Below, in pieces: positions 58,803-64,000 of a stretch of 64,000 nucleotides of DNA. Within the stretch, counting starts at the first letter, position 1; each line of letters begins with the position of its first letter. The translations under genes were made by a program, and so were the position numbers. The notes under the pieces are model-generated. The model had not been told where the DNA came from, did no database searches, and was given only the letters and a program-made list of their open reading frames with translations. The stretch comes from Diphasiastrum complanatum (taxonomy: Eukaryota; Streptophyta; Lycopodiopsida; Lycopodiales; Lycopodiaceae): positions 25,509 through 89,508 of the forward strand of contig MU832057.1 of assembly GCA_029204225.1 (NCBI GenBank), in the 5' to 3' direction.

Positions 58803-60647
58803 TCATAGTGATTTATGTGATCCTTGTGCCCTCTCTAGGAAATGCTTTATATTTCATCACCTTTATTGATGACCTCTCCAGATTCACCATAATTATGTTC
58901 ATCAAGAACAAGTCTGAGGCATTTAACTGTTTCAGAGAATTTAAATAGTTTGTCGAGACTCAAACTGGTCAGAGGATCAAGACCTTGTGGTCTGATTCTG
59001 GGGGAGAATATATGTCTGATGAAATGGTGGACTACTTATTTTCATGCGGCGTGCACCACCAATTCACTCCTAGCTACAGTCCACAACAGAACAGAACAGT
59101 TGAAAGAAAGAATCGAACACTGTTGGAAGCAGCATGTTCCATGATGTCCAATGCTCAATTACCCAAGAAATTTTGGGCTGAAGTGATTTCTACAGCCTGC
59201 TATCTGCAAAATTATTCCATCACAAAGGCAGTTGACTCTAAATCTCCGTTTGAAGCCTACTATGGTTACAAACCAAGTCTGAAACATCTTCGTGTGTTTG
59301 GATGTCTCTACAATGGACAAACATCATTTGATCTAAGGAAGAAACTAGACCCAGTCAGCTACAAGAATATTTTTATTGGTTACTCAATATCACATAAAGC
59401 ATATCGCATCTATGATGTTGAAACTGGTCAGATCTCAATCAGCCGTAAAAACAAGCTATAAGATTTTAAGCAGAAGCAGCAAATACAAGAGTTTGTTCCA
59501 ACAACTCCATTCACCATCGATAGGTCTAGACCTACGATTATTCAAACTACAACCTGAAGACATTCACCCATGAGAGTCTACTCGACAACGACAACAACCG
59601 GATCATTTTGTCTCTCAGGCATTGATCGGTCATCATGAACCTGCCTCTGTTGCAGAAGCATTGTCAATGTTAGATGCAGACTGGAAAGTTGCCATGGACG
59701 CTGAGTACAACTCATTGATGAAGAACAAGACCCGGAGTCTTGTTGATCCTCTTGCATGTACAAAACTTATTGACACTAAATGGATCTTTAAGCTAAAGCT
59801 AAAGCCATATGGATCAATATCCAAATGGAAAGCTCGACTGGTGGTTAAAGGATATGAGCAAGCATACATAATAGATTACACTTTCAGTCTAGTGGTAAAG
59901 CATCAATCTATTTTAACCTTGTTGGCTATAGCTGCTGCAGAGGATTTGGACATTCATCAGATGGACGTCCAAACATCATTCCTTAGTGGATACATTCAAG
60001 AAGATGTTTATATTTATCAGCCAGAAGGTTACGTCTTTCAAGGTCTAAAACATAAAATATGTAAATTGCAGAGGGCTCTCTATGGGCTCAAGCAAGCTCT
60101 TAGGGCCTAGTTTGAAAGAATTAATACTTCTTGTTGAAGCACTAATTTACTTCTTGTTCTGCAGATTCAAATGTGTATCTCAAGTATAAAGGCCCAAGCT
60201 ATGTCATAATAGCCTTATATGTCGATGATTATTTAATCATCAGCAATTCAAATCAGTTATTGCTTGAAACAAAATCTTTAGTTTCACAAGAATTTGAAAT
60301 GATTGATTTAGGCCTAATTTATTACCTACTTGGTATGGAGATCACCAAAGATCGCGCAAGCAAAAGGATCACTATAAGCCAAGAAGTCTATCTAACCAAT
60401 GTACTTCACAGATATGGCATGGAGGACTGTAAGCCGATAGATTCACTCATGGATCCAGGATCCAAACTATCAAAAGACATGTGTCCCAGAACTGAAGCAG
60501 AACAAAAAGAAATGTGCAGATATCCTTATCAGTCGATAATCCAAACAATAATGTATTCTATGATTTGCACACAACCTGATCTTGCATATACGGTAAGCAC
60601 ACTGTCACAATACATGTGCAATCTAGGACTACAACATTGGAAGGATC
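58803..60647 (+). pseudogene. Ty1/copia family A copy 2: integrase, RT
   Basis: Begins in the integrase core (NALYFITFIDDLSRFTI; TAG at 58946-58948 in FREFK-stop-FVE; LWSDSGGEYMSDE; QQNRTVERKNRTLLEA), then HLRVFGCLYNGQ. RT: LIDTKWIFKLKLKPYGS, HQMDVQTSFLSGYIQED, YGLKQALRA followed by TAG in place of Trp (60108-60110), a frameshift, then IALYVDDYLIISNSNQL and ISQEVYLTNVLHRYGMED. It stops at SQYMCNLGLQHWK, before RNase H. The copy at 2390-3899 is close to it throughout the shared part. Confidence 0.9.
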
Positions 60648-60691
60648 CAAGCATGGACCAGAAACATGAAGAAAATGTAAACTTGACTTAG

Positions 60692-60710
60692 CTCCCCGAC
60701 AACGTCTCCA
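60692..60710 (-). other. Decayed tRNA-Asp primer site
   Basis: Minus-strand TGGAGACGTTGTCGGGGAG, four bases after the LTR end on that strand; it resembles the tRNA-Asp site with two or three changes. Confidence 0.65.
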
Positions 60711-60714
60711 AAAT

Positions 60715-60929
60715 TGTAGCAGGTATTTCCTATCCACCTTCAACCCTAGATCCAAGCTCAATCAAGCATCAAAGAGTGAAGATGATTTACATGTTGTCAC
60801 ACCCATGAGAGCAATAACATAGTTCATAATCAAGCAAATGCTTATGATCCACATCTAAAACTAAGCATTAACACTACGATCCATTAACACTACATCCATT
60901 AAACACTACTCGAACAATGATAGATCTTA

Positions 60930-60974
<45 letters not shown>

Positions 60975-61247
60975 CAATAATTAGCAAATCCAAAGAAACA
61001 TGAGAGATGGAGGAGGAAAGAAGAAGAGCAAAGACATTCCATATATCCATTTGAAAGTAGATCCACCCGCTTTATTAAAATGAAGAGTGAATGTACAAAA
61101 TAACTCGAATCCACCACTATATATAGTGGATTTTAGGGCTTTGACCTCAAATCCTATTGGCCAATTTCCACCTCCCTTATTATTTGAAATTCAAATTTTG
61201 GGGAGAGCTCTTTTTATTCGCTAACTTGACTATTAGGCCTTGTGACA
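60715..61247 (-). repeat. LTR of a Tat-like element, minus orientation
   Basis: 533 bases; minus strand TGTCACAAGG to ACCTGCTACA. It holds (CT)n at 60934-60969 on the plus strand and a palindromic TATA region, CCACTATATATAGTGG (61114-61129). Only about 65 bases of interior remain beside the primer site. Confidence 0.7.
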
Positions 61248-62700
61248 TTAAAAGTCCTGCAAAGGCACTACCGGGGAAAAATCACTAGATGGATGTTGCT
61301 TCTCCAAAAGTTCGACTTTAAAATCGTTGTTCGCAAGGGCAAACAACACTATTTAGTTGATCATCTCTCACGGATACGCAATGTACTTGAGAGTAGAGAG
61401 ATAGACGACGAGCTCTCTGACGCCATATTGTTCCACGTCAACGTTGTCCCTGAGTGGACAACATACATTGTTGGATATCTTATGTAGGGACGTCCTCCCT
61501 TGAAAATGAACAAGGGGTGGAACGACACAGGTTGATTATCAAATTTGCTCCCTACACGTTGATAGCTGGATAACTATATCGCATATGAATGATGAAATCA
61601 TATGCCGATGCGTCCTTATGCACAAAGTGCCTAGGTAGTAAATATCCTCCACGAAGGAATAGACAGAGGGCATTTCGCTGCCGAAGCTACCAATCGAAAA
61701 ATACTACAACATGGGTTGTGGTGGCTCATATGTTCAAGGATATTCATTACCAAGTCAAGAGGTGTGACGTGTGCCAACGATTCAACGAAATCCAAAAAAA
61801 GGATAGAATGCCATTACGACCTATCTTGGTTGAGATGCCATTTGAAAAATGGTGCATTGACTATATCAGTCCTATTCATTTGATTGCGTGTGGCTCCCAA
61901 GTCCGTTACATTATCGTAGCCATGGATTACCTAACCAAATGGGTTGAAGCCGAGGCGGTGAGGAAGGTCGATGCCAACTCCACTGCCAAGTTCTTGTATG
62001 AAAATATCCTAGTCCGTTTCGGGTGTCCACTCTAACTCGTGAGTGATTACGGGACATATTTCTTAAACGAAACTATCACTCACCTGTTATCCTTGTATCT
62101 GGTTGTCCATAGGAAAAGTACGCCCTATTACCCACGATGCAACAGACAAGTAGAATCATTGAACAAGATTCGCCGTAGCATTATCGCGAATATGGTAGAA
62201 GCCTCACGTTCGGATTGGGAACACAAACTTCATGCGACTTTATGGGCTTTCAGGACCACCCAGACAAATGTCGTTCAAGAAGGTATATGGTCAAGCTGTA
62301 ATGTCTACTGAATTTGTTGTTTTAAGTCTAACACTTGAGTATAGAGGGATCCACGAAAAAGAGACTTCAGAATCTCCTCTAGCTTCATGAAACTTGCTTC
62401 CTAGCTCTCCATGCTATAGCCGCGGAGAAACAACAGAGAAAGACATGGCATGATTAGAATATCAAGACCAAGGATCTTGTCAGAGGAGAATTGGATTTGT
62501 TGTACAAGGCCAAAACATATAAAGGCAAGCTTAAGTTTCTAAGAGAAGGACCGTACAAGGTAGTAGAAGACCTAATGGCGTAGTCATTCTTGTCGACCTG
62601 CAAGGCAAATTGTTCGATATGCTCGTTAATGGCAACAACATGTGTTGGTACTACCCAACCGATGTTCTCAGCTTAGGGATGAGCCTCATGTGACATCCTC
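61248..62700 (+). pseudogene. Tat-like RNase H end and integrase remnant
   Basis: GKITRWMLLLQKFDFKIVV and GKQHYLVDHLSRI end RNase H. Integrase: CDVCQRFNEIQKK, MPFEKWCIDYISPIHLI, VAMDYLTKWVEAEAV, FLYENILVRFGCPL-stop-LVSDYGTYF, then STPYYPRCNRQVESLNKIRR and WEHKLHATLWAFRTT. Stops at 61485-61487 (TAG), 61573 (TAA) and 62035 (TAA). The core Asp of LVSDYGTYF is kept and the third acidic residue sits in QVESLNK. Closest in this window to the Tat-like integrase at 13641-14901, though clearly a different family. Confidence 0.87.
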
Positions 62701-63088
62701 GTTGTCTTCATCTTCTCGTAAAGCACCATCAAAACCACATTAGCATAGTCTAGGTAGGTGTAGATTAGACTTAGTCTAGTTTTTCCTTAGGTTACGTTCA
62801 TCTTACTTAGTTTGGATAGCAGTAAGTTAGGATCAACGTTAGCATATTAGATCGAGTAAGTTAGGACTTAGATAGTTAGAATCAGAATCCTAGAATAAAC
62901 TAGATTAGACTTAGATTGAGCTTTCCGTATTGTAGGTTATAACCTCGTTAGGGATAATCAATTCGATAGATCGATTAGCAGTAGATTAAATAGCCTTAGT
63001 TTAGTCAAATAATCCACCAAACAATTTACGGAACATGGCACTCAACAAAGGACTACATGGTCGTCATTTTTTAGGGCAAAAATGCTTA
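62701..63088 (+). other. 3' untranslated interior of the second Tat-like element
   Basis: TTAGACTTAG / TTAGGA words repeat loosely. No gene. It leads to the polypurine tract. Confidence 0.5.
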
Positions 63089-63640
63089 AAGTAGGGGGAG
63101 TGTCATGTGCTGCATGTAATTAGCCCATGAACTTCCCAATGAATTGCCAAATATAGCCATGGAGCTAAATTAGACTAGAACTAGTCAATAAGATTGTTAA
63201 TAAAGAGGCTCAGATAACCTCGCTATTTTTGTGAATAATGGTTGTAAGACCCAAATTAGTGTAGTAGAGGCACAAATGATCACTATAAATAGCTGAGGTC
63301 GTGCTAAATTTGGAGGCTATTGTTCAATTTTGATAATTTTGAATTTTAAGAGATCTTGGAGCTTCTCCTTGAGAGCTTTCTTGAATGGAATGGTGGTTCA
63401 TGTGCATACAATCACATGAGAGCTTAGATTATGCTCTAGCTGCAGGCTCTATCTTATGAGTGATCATTAATGATGAATAAAAAAAAATCCTTACTTTGTC
63501 TATTTTGATAAATGTTTGCTACATATATCTATTTTTTTGATTTTTGACTAGTTTTCTTGAGTTCTTGCAATTGTAATTTGATGTTCATAAATGGATTAGA
63601 TGTTTTAATGCTAAGATTGACACATGACACAAGTCACCGG
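63089..63640 (+). repeat. Polypurine tract and 3' LTR start of the second Tat-like element (end uncertain)
   Basis: AAAGTAGGGGGAG (about 63088-63100) precedes TGTCATGTGCTGC (63101). A TATA box (TATAAAT, 63284-63290) lies within. The LTR end cannot be fixed. Confidence 0.72.
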
Positions 63641-64000
63641 CTATGGGGGTTTTGTGTTACTGAATCTGCTGCTGCTATCCAAATGCTCGACTGCTCTGAT
63701 GTTGTCTCCTGATTGATGAATCTGTTGCTATCCAACTACTCTACTGCTCTATTGCTATTCGACATGCAAAACGGAGATGGCAACTTCACTACGGAGATAC
63801 TTGTTGCAAAACGAAGATGCCTGCTTTAGAATGGACATGCATGCTGCAAAAACGGAGATAGCTGCTTTAAAACGAGACATGGTTGTTGAAAAACGGACCT
63901 ATGGCTGAGACACGCAACTTCCCTCTGTTAGCCACCTACTATGTTGGTTTCACCGAAGATGACCTGTTGTGGTCATGTTGCCAAAGCTCCAGGCCGACTT
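63641..64000. other. Flank with short imperfect repeats
   Basis: Contains GCTGCAAAACGGAGAT-like words about every 30 bases at 63760-63900 and CTGCTCTRYTGCTATCC words before that. No gene. Confidence 0.5.

Overview
This is nuclear DNA from a land plant (embryophyte). It is AT-rich and consists almost entirely of nested, decayed LTR retrotransposons of the Ty1/copia and Ty3/gypsy superfamilies, including Tat-like elements primed by tRNA-Asp and chromovirus-like elements primed by initiator tRNA-Met. Long (GA)n/(CT)n microsatellites are scattered through it. One host gene is recognisable: a four-exon minus-strand gene for the RNA polymerase subunit RPB10 (RPABC5) at 37745-45056. The protein is plant-like, but the lineage (bryophyte, lycophyte, fern, gymnosperm or angiosperm) cannot be fixed from the window. 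Layout: 1-949 is the pol end of a copia element (copia C), followed by its 3' LTR. 2390-3899 is a broken copia (family A). 5235-6530 is a minus-strand chromovirus fragment. 6546-7178 plus 19279-20164 are two halves of one minus-strand copia (copia D), split by a 12.1-kb Tat-like gypsy element (7179-19273). That element has both LTRs, a tRNA-Asp primer site, gag-pol and a long unexplained accessory reading frame after integrase. 20165-25160 is mostly non-coding with GA/CT tracts. 25408-28185 is a minus-strand Tat-like element (E). 28186-32850 is a pile-up of LTRs of two families in both orientations around a tandem array. 33054-35493 is copia B in plus orientation with its LTR. 35903-36687 is a hAT-like non-autonomous DNA transposon with a perfect 8-bp target duplication. 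37745-45056 is RPB10; its second intron is 6.5 kb and holds an antisense chromovirus, a copia gag scrap, GA tracts and a 60-bp tandem repeat. 45885-49365 is copia B in minus orientation. 49402-51782 plus 57779-58802 is a chromovirus split by a complete copia element (51783-57773) with a perfect 5-bp target duplication. 58803-60647 is a second family-A copia copy. 60715-61247 is a minus-strand LTR with a decayed tRNA-Asp primer site. 61248-63100 is a second Tat-like pol remnant, followed by its 3' LTR. Reading the insertions in order gives a relative history: copia D is older than the Tat element inside it, and the split chromovirus is older than the copia element inside it. Most in-frame stops in these elements are TAG at positions where the family has glutamine, which points to C-to-T decay of CAG codons. 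The only reading frames judged likely to be expressed for the host are the RPB10 exons.
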